Below, piece by piece: positions 35,829-43,857 of a DNA stretch of 64,000 nucleotides (position 1 is its first letter; every line of letters starts with the position of its first letter). The stretch spans positions 186,001 to 250,000 of the forward strand of contig CAWBRY010000005.1 in the NCBI GenBank assembly GCA_963791295.1. The letters run 5' to 3'. The position numbers were made by a program, and so were the translations under genes. The DNA is from CAWBRY01 sp963791295. GTDB lineage: Bacteria; Bacteroidota; Bacteroidia; Chitinophagales; Chitinophagaceae. The notes under the pieces were generated by a model that did not search any database, was not told the DNA's origin, and worked only from the letters and a program-made list of their open reading frames with translations.

Positions 35829-36473
35829 ATGCCCGGAATCATTCATTTTGAAACTTTTATTCTGACCGGAATTCTATTAAATCTGACTCCGGGAAATGAC
35901 ACAATCTTTATTCTAAGTCGTAGCATGGCTCTCGGTAAAAAGGCCGGCATCATGTCTGTACTGGGAATTGCGACAGGCTCATTGATTCATACGACGTTTG
36001 CTGCGTTTGGGCTTTCTTTGATCATCGCCAGGTCAATCCTGATATTTAATGTGTTGAAATATGTAGGGGCGGCATACCTGATCTTCATTGGTGTTAAGAT
36101 GTTGCTGGATAAATCGGGATTGAATTTCAAGGGCGAAGAAAAGCCGTCAAAAATAAACCTTGCCGGTGTTTATCGCGATGCGGTGCTGACCAATGTTTTA
36201 AACCCAAAGGTGGCGATGTTCTTTATTGCTTTCCTTCCACAGTTTATCGACCCGCACTATCAAAACCACGTCATACCGTTCCTGGTGCTGGGAATCTCAT
36301 TTACCATTACCGGCACAGCCTGGTGCCTGGTGCTCGCAACCTTCTCATCGAGAATTTTTTCGAGGTTGAGGAAAAATCCAAAGTTTTCATCCTATTTGAA
36401 TAAGATCTGCGGAGTGGTATTGATCGGTCTGGGGATCAAAGTTGCATTGCAGAAGTTTAAAGGACGATTCTAA
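35829..36473 (+). CDS. LysE/RhtB family amino acid exporter
   Basis: The 214-residue transporter has six hydrophobic segments and the family signature near the N-terminus: LTPGNDTIFILSRSMALGKKAG, with the PGN helix breaker, followed by GIATGSLIHTTFAAFGLS. It would export amino acids or homoserine lactone-like compounds. The substrate is not predictable. Its stop overlaps the stop of folB by four bases, a convergent pair with no room for a separate terminator. Confidence 0.9.
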   Translation: MPGIIHFETFILTGILLNLTPGNDTIFILSRSMALGKKAGIMSVLGIATGSLIHTTFAAFGLSLIIARSILIFNVLKYVGAAYLIFIGVKMLLDKSGLNFKGEEKPSKINLAGVYRDAVLTNVLNPKVAMFFIAFLPQFIDPHYQNHVIPFLVLGISFTITGTAWCLVLATFSSRIFSRLRKNPKFSSYLNKICGVVLIGLGIKVALQKFKGRF

Positions 36474-36832
36474 TAATCTTTAGAAAATTTCACTGCCGCC
36501 TTGCCCGTAAATCCGATGATTGGCGGTTGCAACTTAATAATCATGATTTCAATCCTGCTGATCCTCGGAAAAGAATCATGGATTACTTCGGATAGCTCCA
36601 TCAAAAAAGTTTCAAGCAAATCGCGTGGGTTTTGCATTTCGAGCTTTAGTAATTCGTATAAACGAACATAATTCACCGTATCGGCAAGAGAAGTGATGAT
36701 CCCATCGTCAGGAGTATGCCTAACCAGCAGGTCGACTTCAAATTCATTACCCGTCTTTCTTTCTTCCGGGTAGAGCCCATGATAAGCAAAGAAACGGACG
36801 CCCTTTAACTCAATGGTTATTTCTTTACTCAT
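36470..36832 (-). CDS. folB: Dihydroneopterin aldolase
   Basis: The ATG at 36832 (MSKEITIELKGVRFFAYHG) gives 120 residues, the usual size. The frame also has a TTG at 36844. The family motifs are RFFAYHGLYPEERKTGNEFEVDL, with the catalytic Tyr in YHG and the binding Glu in YPEER, and a C-terminal KLQPPIIGFTGKAAVKF. It converts dihydroneopterin to 6-hydroxymethyl-dihydropterin in folate synthesis. It lies 17 bp downstream of trxB on the same strand, so the two are probably co-transcribed. Confidence 0.9.
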   Translation of the reverse strand: MSKEITIELKGVRFFAYHGLYPEERKTGNEFEVDLLVRHTPDDGIITSLADTVNYVRLYELLKLEMQNPRDLLETFLMELSEVIHDSFPRISRIEIMIIKLQPPIIGFTGKAAVKFSKDY

Positions 36833-36849
36833 CGTAGTGATCAATTGTA

Positions 36850-37797
36850 TTAATGAATTCCTTTGGCGCTCAGGTATCTTTCGGCGTCAAGAGCCGCCAT
36901 GCAACCGCTGCCCGCCGCAGTAACTGCTTGCCGGTAAATCTTATCCTGCACATCACCCGAAGCAAAGACACCTTCGAGGTTGGTCTTCGAACTACCTGCA
37001 ATGGTTTTGATATATCCCGCTTCGTCCATATCAATGGCTCCTTTGAATATTTCTGAATTTGGCTCATGACCAATCGCAACAAAAAAACCAGCTACTGGAA
37101 TCTGTCGGGTCTCTCCATTGAGATTGTTTCTGATTTTTACACCCGATACGCGCTTGTCCCCCAACACCTCTTCTGTCTCGGTATTCCAATACACCTGGAT
37201 ATTGGGCGCTTTCAACACGCGCTCCTGCATCACCTTGCTGGCACGCATCTGATCGCGACGAATAAACATATGAACGTGGGCACAAAGTTTCGATAGATAT
37301 AAAGCTTCCTCTGCGGCTGTATCGCCAGCCCCAACTATTGCGACCTCCTTTCCCTTAAAGAAGAATCCATCGCAGACTGCACAAGCGCTCACGCCATAAC
37401 CATTTAATCTTTGCTCACTTTCAAGACCCAACCATTTGGCCGATGCACCGGTAGATATGATCACTGCATCTGCTTCAATCCATTTTTCTTCGTCGATCTG
37501 GACTTTATAGGGTTGCGAAGAAAAGTCAACCTTGGTTGCCAATCCAAACCGGATATCGGCTCCCATTCTCCCCGCCTGCTTTTCAAAATCCACCATCATT
37601 TCAGGCCCCTGTACCCCATTGGCATAGCCCGGATAATTTTCTACCTCCGTGGTGATTGTCAGCTGGCCTCCAGGCTGAATACCCTGGTAAAGGACGGGTT
37701 TCAAATTAGCCCTGGAAGCATAAATAGCAGCGGTATAACCTGCCGGACCGGAACCTAGGATGAGGCATTTCACTTTTTCATTTGCGGTCTTGTCCAT
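36850..37797 (-). CDS. trxB: Thioredoxin-disulfide reductase
   Basis: This 315-residue flavoenzyme of the low-molecular-weight TrxR type has the FAD-binding GSGPAGYTAAIYASRA (residues 15-30), the redox-active pair Cys139 and Cys142 in CAVCDG, the NADPH-binding VGAGDTA (155-161), and ASGDVQDK near the C-terminus. It reduces thioredoxin with NADPH. The ATG at 37797 is immediately preceded by an A/T-rich stretch. No thioredoxin gene is adjacent, although a bacilliredoxin lies at 41341-41769. Confidence 0.94.
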   Translation of the reverse strand: MDKTANEKVKCLILGSGPAGYTAAIYASRANLKPVLYQGIQPGGQLTITTEVENYPGYANGVQGPEMMVDFEKQAGRMGADIRFGLATKVDFSSQPYKVQIDEEKWIEADAVIISTGASAKWLGLESEQRLNGYGVSACAVCDGFFFKGKEVAIVGAGDTAAEEALYLSKLCAHVHMFIRRDQMRASKVMQERVLKAPNIQVYWNTETEEVLGDKRVSGVKIRNNLNGETRQIPVAGFFVAIGHEPNSEIFKGAIDMDEAGYIKTIAGSSKTNLEGVFASGDVQDKIYRQAVTAAGSGCMAALDAERYLSAKGIH

Positions 37798-37887
37798 TAA
37801 AATGCTGCTTTGTAAGGATGGCTAAAAATTCGATTGGTTCAGAAATGAAGGGTCGGCAAAAATAAAGGTAAATGAGCAATTCATTTC

Positions 37888-38769
37888 TCACTGAGGAATG
37901 ATAATAGTCGTGAATTGTGACGCATAACCGCCGAAATACCCGAGAGCCCCGTTGCTAATATTGCTGATCACTTTGGTTGGCGAAGAAAAAGGATTCCCCA
38001 CACTCGCGTATGTAAATTCCATCGTCCTCCAAAAATCATAAGTCGCCCGGTCGATATTGCAAATCTTAAGAGTGACTGTATCTCCCCGATCGAAAAAATT
38101 ATAGGCTTCGGACCTGGATTCATTGCGATCTACACCCCTGTCCACCTCCACTTCATAAGTAGACCCATCAATTACCTGGTCGTCAAACACGGAATTAAGG
38201 CCGGGATAGAACGGCTCGCTATTTCTTTTTGTAAAATACCGCACATAGTCGCCGTAACCCGCCGGATCAGTAGCTCTTAAAAATACAACAACCTTACCGG
38301 GAGGGTTGTTGGGCGGCGCATTTCTCCAGAATACGGAATCAATATGCCGGGTCATAAATGGAATGTGCGTGGTCGCGTTAAATTCCTGCCCTTCCGATAC
38401 AATTCGAAGAGAATAGTCCGTATTCATCTCCCCTATAAAATAAGTGGAGAGGCTACTGGAATCAGTGGAGTAATAGAATGTAGGATTTCCGCTGCCGTCC
38501 GGCACTTCGTATTCTTTCAATTTATGAGTAAGGGTGCCATTAGATACATATACCTCGGCGTTCCTGGCAAAATTCTTAGAAAGTGTGGCTTTGTCAATCT
38601 GGGAAAAATATCCCAAACTTTTAGATAGGAAAACAATGGGTGGTTGCTGATATTCAATAGTGGCTTCCACCACCAATTTTGGCGCCGGTTCATTCAGGTC
38701 AAAGTTGATGGTCTTTTCACAGGATGCAATAATGAAAAGGGTGAAGATGAGTATCAGAAAAAGTTTCAT
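37888..38769 (-). CDS. DUF4249 family lipoprotein
   Basis: With the ATG at 38769 the protein has 293 residues and a lipoprotein signal ending in LFIIASCEKTINFDL (Cys17). CEKTINFDLNEPAPKLVVEATI is the typical DUF4249 entry, followed by PPIVFLSKSLGYF and a beta-rich body with DYSLRIVSEGQEFNATTHIP. DUF4249 proteins usually sit beside a TonB-dependent receptor with a carboxypeptidase-like domain. Here the nearest such receptor is 20 kb away (58490-60844). The role is thought to be outer-membrane ligand capture, but is unproven. An alternative ATG two codons upstream (38775) gives a nearly identical signal. Confidence 0.8.
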   Translation of the reverse strand: MKLFLILIFTLFIIASCEKTINFDLNEPAPKLVVEATIEYQQPPIVFLSKSLGYFSQIDKATLSKNFARNAEVYVSNGTLTHKLKEYEVPDGSGNPTFYYSTDSSSLSTYFIGEMNTDYSLRIVSEGQEFNATTHIPFMTRHIDSVFWRNAPPNNPPGKVVVFLRATDPAGYGDYVRYFTKRNSEPFYPGLNSVFDDQVIDGSTYEVEVDRGVDRNESRSEAYNFFDRGDTVTLKICNIDRATYDFWRTMEFTYASVGNPFSSPTKVISNISNGALGYFGGYASQFTTIIIPQ

Positions 38770-38820
38770 GTTCATATATCAACAAAATTAGCACCGGAAA
38801 GGTTGATTGAAACAGGGCTG

Positions 38821-38856
38821 AAAAAAAACAGCTTCGTTCTGATTTGAACGAAGCTG
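38821..38856 (-). terminator. Intrinsic terminator downstream of the primary sigma factor gene
   Basis: An 11-bp perfect stem (CAGCTTCGTTC 38829-38839 with its complement 38846-38856) and a 6-nt loop are followed on the minus strand by eight T (plus-strand A-run 38821-38828). It is a textbook Rho-independent terminator for the sigma factor gene, which ends at 38884. Confidence 0.9.
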
Positions 38857-38883
38857 CGGAGCTGTGTTGCTATAAATATTGTG

Positions 38884-39759
38884 TTAACCCAAATATGCTT
38901 TTAGAGCGCTGCTGTAGCGCGCTTTCTGCAAACGCTTAATAGCTCTTTCTTTGATTTGGCGTATGCGCTCTTTGGTAAGATCGTATTTTTGTCCAATCTG
39001 CTCGATCGTCACACCATTTTCTCCATCCAGACCAAAATATGCGTTTACAATTTCAGCTTCACGCGGACTTAAAGATTTAAGTACGCGACGAATTTCATTG
39101 CGAAGTGAATCTTTCATCACGTCATCGTCCGTATCAGAACCACCTTCCAACAAATCTCCCATGGCCACATCCTCCGCTTCATGCACCGGTGCATCCAGCG
39201 ATGTGTGGCGGGTATTACTCTGGAAAATATTATTGATCTCCGTCTCACTCATTTCAAGTAGTTCGGCCAATTCCTCTGTTGAAGGCTCTCTCTCATGTTC
39301 CTGTTCGAAAGCCATATAAGCTTTATTTGCCTTGTTGTAGGTTCCGATCTTGTTTTGAGGAAGGCGCACCAGGCGGCCCTGTTCGGCAAGAGCCTGCAGA
39401 ATTGACTGCCTGATCCACCAAACTGCGTAAGAAATGAACTTAAAACCCTTGGTTTCGTCAAAACGTTGCGCTGCCTTTATTAAACCCAGATTACCCTCGT
39501 TAATAAGGTCGCTGAGAGACAATCCCTGATGCTGATATTGTTTAGCAACTGATACTACAAAACGAAGGTTTGCCTGCACCAATTTATCTAAAGCTCGTTG
39601 TGAGTCGACCGGATTGCGATGAGCCATTTTGATTCTCTGAGCCAGCGTGGTCTCTTCCTCTGGAGTAATCATCGAAATTTTTGAAATCTCCTGGAGGTAC
39701 TTTTCTACTGCCTGGGAGTCCCTGTTAGTGATCTGCGTTGCTATTTTGAGCTGTCTCAT
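38884..39759 (-). CDS. rpoD: Primary RNA polymerase sigma factor (RpoD/SigA type)
   Basis: The 291-residue sigma-70 factor starts with MRQLKIATQITNRDSQAVEKYL, the N-terminus found in Bacteroidota housekeeping sigma factors, which lack region 1.1. Region 2 contains LIQAN-type core binding (LVQANLRFVVSVAKQYQHQGL), DLINEGNLGLIKAAQRFDE and FISYAVWWIRQSILQALAEQGR (region 2.3/2.4). Region 4.2 is TIEQIGQKYDLTKERIRQIKERAIKRL. It directs transcription from promoters with the -33 TTG/-7 TAnnTTTG pattern seen at rnpB here. It has its own terminator and a long upstream gap (39760-40036), which I expect to hold its promoter. Confidence 0.95.
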   Translation of the reverse strand: MRQLKIATQITNRDSQAVEKYLQEISKISMITPEEETTLAQRIKMAHRNPVDSQRALDKLVQANLRFVVSVAKQYQHQGLSLSDLINEGNLGLIKAAQRFDETKGFKFISYAVWWIRQSILQALAEQGRLVRLPQNKIGTYNKANKAYMAFEQEHEREPSTEELAELLEMSETEINNIFQSNTRHTSLDAPVHEAEDVAMGDLLEGGSDTDDDVMKDSLRNEIRRVLKSLSPREAEIVNAYFGLDGENGVTIEQIGQKYDLTKERIRQIKERAIKRLQKARYSSALKAYLG

Positions 39760-40036
39760 AATGAATCAAATTGTTTAAAGGACAACGAATAATAGACAGT
39801 CTTCGTTTGCAGAATGTTGCAAATAGATAGTTAATAACCCGACTAAATTAAATTAATTACCGTCCTCGACTGTCTGCGAAAATACAACCCATTCGCCGTA
39901 TCTCATAGCGGTTATGCGTAAATTCTTATCGTAATTATCCACGCAAACGTTAGCATTTGTTAAAAAGCCTTGAAACGCCCGCTGGATAAGACTTTCCGAA
40001 GAAAAATAAAAGAACATTTTCGCCGAATTCAACTTT
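39760..40036. other. Longest unassigned intergenic stretch (277 bp)
   Basis: This lies between the sigma factor start and the lgt stop. It is AT-rich and should carry the sigma factor promoter on the minus strand. I find no exact TAnnTTTG with a properly spaced TTG, no long inverted repeat and no open frame with coding character. Confidence 0.4.
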
Positions 40037-41197
40037 TTACGGCGTCAATTTTGTTTTTCCGGCCTTCCTTTTTAATATGATCCATAGTATTATTCCTGAG
40101 AGAAAAAGCAAGCTTGAAATCAGCTCTGCCTGCGTCGGGTGACCTGGGATATTCAACCTGACATTCACCCGGATCTTCTCAATGAAAAATCTTTCCAGAC
40201 CATTTAAGACCAAATAAAAAGCAAATAAAGTGCCGGGTATTTTGAATCTTTTTCTTACTGACCAAATCAGCAAAAAAAGGATGAAGCAACCGACTATTTC
40301 ATAAAATGGTGTTGGATACACGCCAACCGGGAGCTCATTGCAATATTTTCCAACGCAACCGGGTATGGGCGTTCCTGCTTCATTTACATTGTGGGGATAG
40401 TTATAAGACCACATCCAATCCGGCAACCAGGCAAAAGGCTTAGGATTGGTATTGGCCAGTCCCCAATCCCCATCACCAGAGACCTGGCACCCGATTCGGC
40501 CCAGAGAGTAGGCCAACATCATCGTTGGCGCCATGGCATCATTCAGGTGCCAAAACTGAATTTTATGCTTCCGCGCATAGGCCCATATAGCCAGCGCAGC
40601 ACAAATTAGCCCTCCATAAAATGTAAGTCCCGAAGGGGATAAAATATAGGAGGAAGGATGCTTGAGAAAATCACTCCAGTTCTCAAATATGTCAAACAAT
40701 TTCGCGCCCAACAGGCCGAAAATCAAGGCTATAATCGTTATTTCTCCCACCCGGTCCTCGGGCCAGATCCTGACCGTCCTTTTTTCGGGTTTAGCCAGTT
40801 TTTGTTTATTCTTATCCCACCACTTCAATCCGGCGAAAAGTAGCCCCAGGCCTATACCGGCGGGCCAACTACCACGTGATGAGAAAATAAACGCCTGCGG
40901 GTCTTCTGTTGCCGCACTGCTCATAATGAACAGAGCCAAAATCTTATAGCCCAATAGAAATCCCAACAAAAAATTCAGGATCAGATCAGCGGGTGTAGCC
41001 GGTTGACCGACCATTACCTGCATTTCGGTGGGTTGCAATAAACCCTGCCTGCTTTTTCGTCTCAGCTCCCTGGCCAGAACGATCGCCGAAATGATGAACG
41101 CAATGGCTACAAAAAACCCAAATGAGTTGACAAAATGAAGGAATTTCCACTCTACACCAAAGAGGTCTTTAAAGGCATAATAAAGGTTGGGATACAT
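40037..41197 (-). CDS. lgt: Prolipoprotein diacylglyceryl transferase
   Basis: This 386-residue integral membrane enzyme transfers diacylglyceryl from phosphatidylglycerol to the lipobox Cys of prolipoproteins. It is essential for the many lipoproteins seen in this window. Seven or so hydrophobic helices are present. The signature region is LAYSLGRIGCQVSGDGDWG, matching the Lgt GRxGNxxxGE pattern with Gly-Arg and an acidic residue. SPSGLTFYGGLICA and FYEIVGC also fit. It is longer than E. coli Lgt (291) because of inserted loops. It lies downstream of the bacilliredoxin gene with a 143-bp gap. Confidence 0.9.
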   Translation of the reverse strand: MYPNLYYAFKDLFGVEWKFLHFVNSFGFFVAIAFIISAIVLARELRRKSRQGLLQPTEMQVMVGQPATPADLILNFLLGFLLGYKILALFIMSSAATEDPQAFIFSSRGSWPAGIGLGLLFAGLKWWDKNKQKLAKPEKRTVRIWPEDRVGEITIIALIFGLLGAKLFDIFENWSDFLKHPSSYILSPSGLTFYGGLICAALAIWAYARKHKIQFWHLNDAMAPTMMLAYSLGRIGCQVSGDGDWGLANTNPKPFAWLPDWMWSYNYPHNVNEAGTPIPGCVGKYCNELPVGVYPTPFYEIVGCFILFLLIWSVRKRFKIPGTLFAFYLVLNGLERFFIEKIRVNVRLNIPGHPTQAELISSLLFLSGIILWIILKRKAGKTKLTP

Positions 41198-41340
41198 GAA
41201 TGGAGTTGGCTATTAAAATCGCAACGAATATACAGGAAACTGCAGTATCAGCCGTTTGAACGAGGCTTTTAATCTGGGAGTTACGGATCTTTCGTCACAT
41301 TCTTAAAGTAATGAAAAACAAAAATATACGATGCGGCGAC

Positions 41341-41769
41341 CTAGGAACTAACGGGTTCGCAATGCTTGGTGAATACCTCCGTGAGGTAGCGAGCGATTAC
41401 CTGGGCCGGTCTGCCTTCAATTTGATGCCTTTCGATAAAATGAACCAATTTCCCGTCCTTAAATAGCGCTATAGACGGCGATGAGGGCGGATATGGCAAT
41501 AGACGCTTACGTAGCGTGTTGACTGCTTCTATATCGAATCCAGCAAAACTGGTCGTCAAAAAATCTGGCTGGGGGCTATTTTGAGCGGTCGCCATCAATA
41601 ATCCTGGTCTTGCCGCCCCGGCCGCACATCCACATACCGAGTTGATCATCACCAGGGTAGTTCCTTCCTTGGACAGTTGCTCGTCCACATCGGATGCAGT
41701 AAGCAGCTCGGTGAAACCATTGTCAGTCAACTCCTCTTTCATGGGTATTACGATCTGTTCAGGATACAT
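41341..41769 (-). CDS. BrxA/BrxB family bacilliredoxin
   Basis: I prefer the ATG at 41769 (MYPEQIVIPMKEELT), which begins at the conserved family N-terminus and gives 142 residues. The open frame extends to 41853. The redox motif CGC is at Cys46 and Cys48 in NSVCGCAAGAARPG. LRKRLLPYPPSSPSIALFKDGKLVHFIERHQIEG is the thioredoxin-like C-half. Bacilliredoxins remove bacillithiol from proteins after oxidative stress, which suggests bacillithiol or a related thiol is used here. I see no bacillithiol biosynthesis gene in the window. Confidence 0.88.
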   Translation of the reverse strand: MYPEQIVIPMKEELTDNGFTELLTASDVDEQLSKEGTTLVMINSVCGCAAGAARPGLLMATAQNSPQPDFLTTSFAGFDIEAVNTLRKRLLPYPPSSPSIALFKDGKLVHFIERHQIEGRPAQVIARYLTEVFTKHCEPVSS

Positions 41770-41999
41770 GTAGGTTAAGTTTTTTATTAAAACGCAAAGG
41801 TAGCAAAAAGGTTTGCTTGAGGCAAGACCCCTATTGATCGGAAATATTGTCATGAAATACCAGTGCGACCTGAATTTTTGTCTTAATCTGGTTTCATGAT
41901 TGTTATGATGACAGGAAAGGAGGGTGATTTTTCATGTGGTATATGATTTGAAAACTATTAGATCGATCAACAAATTTTCAAACCCAAAAAAAATAATTT

Positions 42000-42464
42000 A
42001 TGACACTCGTAAAATTCAACAGAAGGCCTTATGAGAGAAGTTTGAACAGCTATGTGGATGGATTTTTTAATGATTTCCCCACCCTGTTCAAGAATGATTT
42101 CGGCCATTTTAGCGGCAAGAGCTTTATGCCTCCTGTCAACATTAAGGAGACAGAGAAAGATTACCAGGTTGAAGTTGTTGCACCTGGTTTCGAAAAGCCC
42201 GATTTTAAAGTGAGCGTGGATCAGGATTTATTGACCATCGCCGCTGAAACTAAATCAGAAGTGAAAGAGGATGCTGACAGCAAGAAAAGCGATAAGCAAA
42301 TTCGCCGGGAATACAACTACCGGTCTTTTAAGAGAACTTTCACAATCGATGAAGGCATTGATGCAACAAATATTGACGCCAATTACGTCAATGGTATACT
42401 AACATTAAACCTTCCGAAGAAGGAGACAGTCAAAGTAACTCCTACGGAAATTAAGATAAAGTAA
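42000..42464 (+). CDS. Hsp20/alpha-crystallin family small heat shock protein
   Basis: The 154-residue chaperone holds unfolding proteins in a soluble state. It has an N-terminal arm with the FNRRPYERSLNSYVDGFFNDF segment, an alpha-crystallin domain from about residue 42 (MPPVNIKETEKDYQVEVVAPGFEKPDFKVSVDQDLLTI) to 140 with the RREYNYRSFKRTFTI motif, the conserved GILTLNLPK motif near the end, and a short C-terminal tail. The 230-bp upstream gap shows no clear standard promoter, which leaves room for stress-specific control. The gene has its own terminator. Confidence 0.93.
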   Translation: MTLVKFNRRPYERSLNSYVDGFFNDFPTLFKNDFGHFSGKSFMPPVNIKETEKDYQVEVVAPGFEKPDFKVSVDQDLLTIAAETKSEVKEDADSKKSDKQIRREYNYRSFKRTFTIDEGIDATNIDANYVNGILTLNLPKKETVKVTPTEIKIK

Positions 42465-42541
42465 AATAATTAACCTATGAATCGTTCCGGATCCTTAGGA
42501 ACTTGATTAAAGATTCTCATAAGCAGTTGGTTTTGGTTTAG

Positions 42542-42570
42542 ACCCTCCGTTTCTACGGAGGGTTTCTTTT
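42542..42570 (+). terminator. Intrinsic terminator of the Hsp20 gene
   Basis: The stem ACCCTCCGT (42542-42550) pairs with ACGGAGGGT (42555-42563) around a 4-nt loop, followed by TTCTTTT. It is 77 bp after the Hsp20 stop and coincides with the end of the convergent NTF2-like gene. Confidence 0.8.
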
Positions 42571-43022
42571 TAGATGCACCCCTGCTTTCTTCTTGTGTCA
42601 ATGAGATACTGAATTTTCCATTGACCAGTTATTCTAACGAGCTGGAAAGAATCAACTCCACAATGGCTGAATTTCCCTTCAAAATAGAATTCGTATGGAG
42701 TCCAGGCCATCGCTAGCGGACCATCGATTTTGATTGTTTCAAAACGTATCCGCTCATCGGCCGCACCAGGCGCCAGCTTGCTGATAAATTCAACGAAGGC
42801 GGAAATATTTTCATTCCTGATCTGCGGAGACCCATCCTTATTCGTAACGATAGTTTGCAATATCGCGCTGTCTGCAAAACAGCCTTTCATTAACTCAGCG
42901 TCGGCATTTTTCATTCCGGCAAACATCTTATTGATTACAGCCATCACCGAATCTTCCGGCGTTTGAGCACAAGAGATAATGGGTATGACAATCACTGTTA
43001 AGACTATGAAAAAGTATTTCAT
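42570..43022 (-). CDS. NTF2/SnoaL-like exported protein
   Basis: The 150-residue protein has a signal peptide (MKYFFIVLTVIVIPIISCAQ; either type I cleavage or a lipobox at Cys18), then an NTF2-like cone fold: helix DSVMAVINKMFAGMKNADAELMKGCF, ADSAILQTIVTN, and a strand-rich end with MAWTPYEFYFEGKFSHCGVDSFQLVRITGQWKIQYL. Such proteins include enzymes and ligand binders. I see no catalytic signature, so the function is unknown. It is divergent from the lipoprotein gene at 43098, with a 75-bp spacer. Confidence 0.72.
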   Translation of the reverse strand: MKYFFIVLTVIVIPIISCAQTPEDSVMAVINKMFAGMKNADAELMKGCFADSAILQTIVTNKDGSPQIRNENISAFVEFISKLAPGAADERIRFETIKIDGPLAMAWTPYEFYFEGKFSHCGVDSFQLVRITGQWKIQYLIDTRRKQGCI

Positions 43023-43097
43023 AAAAAACTATTTTGTGATTTTATGGCAAATGAATTGGGGCAAACACTCGTTACCCGCTTAATAAAAATAATACCT

Positions 43098-43427
43098 ATG
43101 ATTTTACAAACAGTGAGAATATTGCAGGCGGTTGTTCTGATGATGATCCTTGCCGTTGCTGCCAGTTGCGCGACAAGCAATCAATATGTCAGCAAACTTT
43201 TCGGGCCCCGTCCGGCTATTCAAAAGGATTCGCTGCAAGCCGTGCGATTCCTGGAATTGGATAGCCTGGAAAACCAGGAAGGTTGGGTTAAAACAGATAC
43301 GATACGGATCAGGAAAGAAACAACTTCTGATTCAACCGCTTCAGTAAACGACGATCCGGTGGCCAAGACCGACAATCAACGACTGCCGGTAGTACAGGGA
43401 ACAAGGAATAAGCGGACGAGGGATTAA
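43098..43427 (+). CDS. Small putative lipoprotein
   Basis: The frame opens at 43044, but the ATG at 43098 (MILQTVRILQAVVLMMILAVAASC) gives a proper lipoprotein signal with Cys24, and 109 residues overall. After the Cys the chain is polar and charged (SKLFGPRPAIQKDSLQAVRFLELDSLENQEGW) with a disordered Lys/Arg-rich tail. No known domain is visible. It is followed 78 bp later by another small lipoprotein gene. Confidence 0.55.
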   Translation: MILQTVRILQAVVLMMILAVAASCATSNQYVSKLFGPRPAIQKDSLQAVRFLELDSLENQEGWVKTDTIRIRKETTSDSTASVNDDPVAKTDNQRLPVVQGTRNKRTRD

Positions 43428-43505
43428 GAAAATAAATGCAACCTTTTGCCGCTCGTTTCATTCCTTATTACGTAGCCATTTGAATAAAATTTAAATAAAT
43501 CAGCC

Positions 43506-43838
43506 ATGAAAAAAATCTACATCTTACCCATGCTGTTGATAGTAGCCGCAGCGCTCACATTTACCAGTTGCGGATCAGGACATGTCTATTATTCTCAGCC
43601 TGTTCCCCGTTATCATGCTCAGCTTTCGCTCATCATTGTCCCTTCTCCGGGTTTTAGGGTAGACCGTTATCGCGACGGCAGGTATTATTATCGCAGCCCT
43701 GAAGGTTATATGTATTGGAGAGGTTATGACAATCGATTTTACCTGGACCGCGCTTATCTAAACAGGGGTCACTACAACCATAGAGAGTATAATGACTGGA
43801 ATCGCTATCGCAAGAATTATCACCGCAGGCGTTATTAG
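43506..43838 (+). CDS. Small Tyr/Arg-rich lipoprotein
   Basis: The 110-residue protein has a signal ending at ALTFTSCGSGHVYY (Cys22). The remainder is very rich in Tyr, Arg and Asn, with repeated YRDGRYYYRSP, YMYWRGYDNRFYLDRAYLNRGHYN and a final NDWNRYRKNYHRRRY, giving a strongly basic chain. No named domain is recognised. The composition resembles small basic Bacteroidota surface lipoproteins that could bind polyanions, but that is only inference. Confidence 0.65.
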   Translation: MKKIYILPMLLIVAAALTFTSCGSGHVYYSQPVPRYHAQLSLIIVPSPGFRVDRYRDGRYYYRSPEGYMYWRGYDNRFYLDRAYLNRGHYNHREYNDWNRYRKNYHRRRY

Positions 43839-43857
43839 ACAAATCAGGAAGAAGCCA

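Noticed and set aside
42466..42570. Possible small RNA after the Hsp20 gene
   Set aside because: The only structure is a simple terminator hairpin, with no promoter or conserved element visible.
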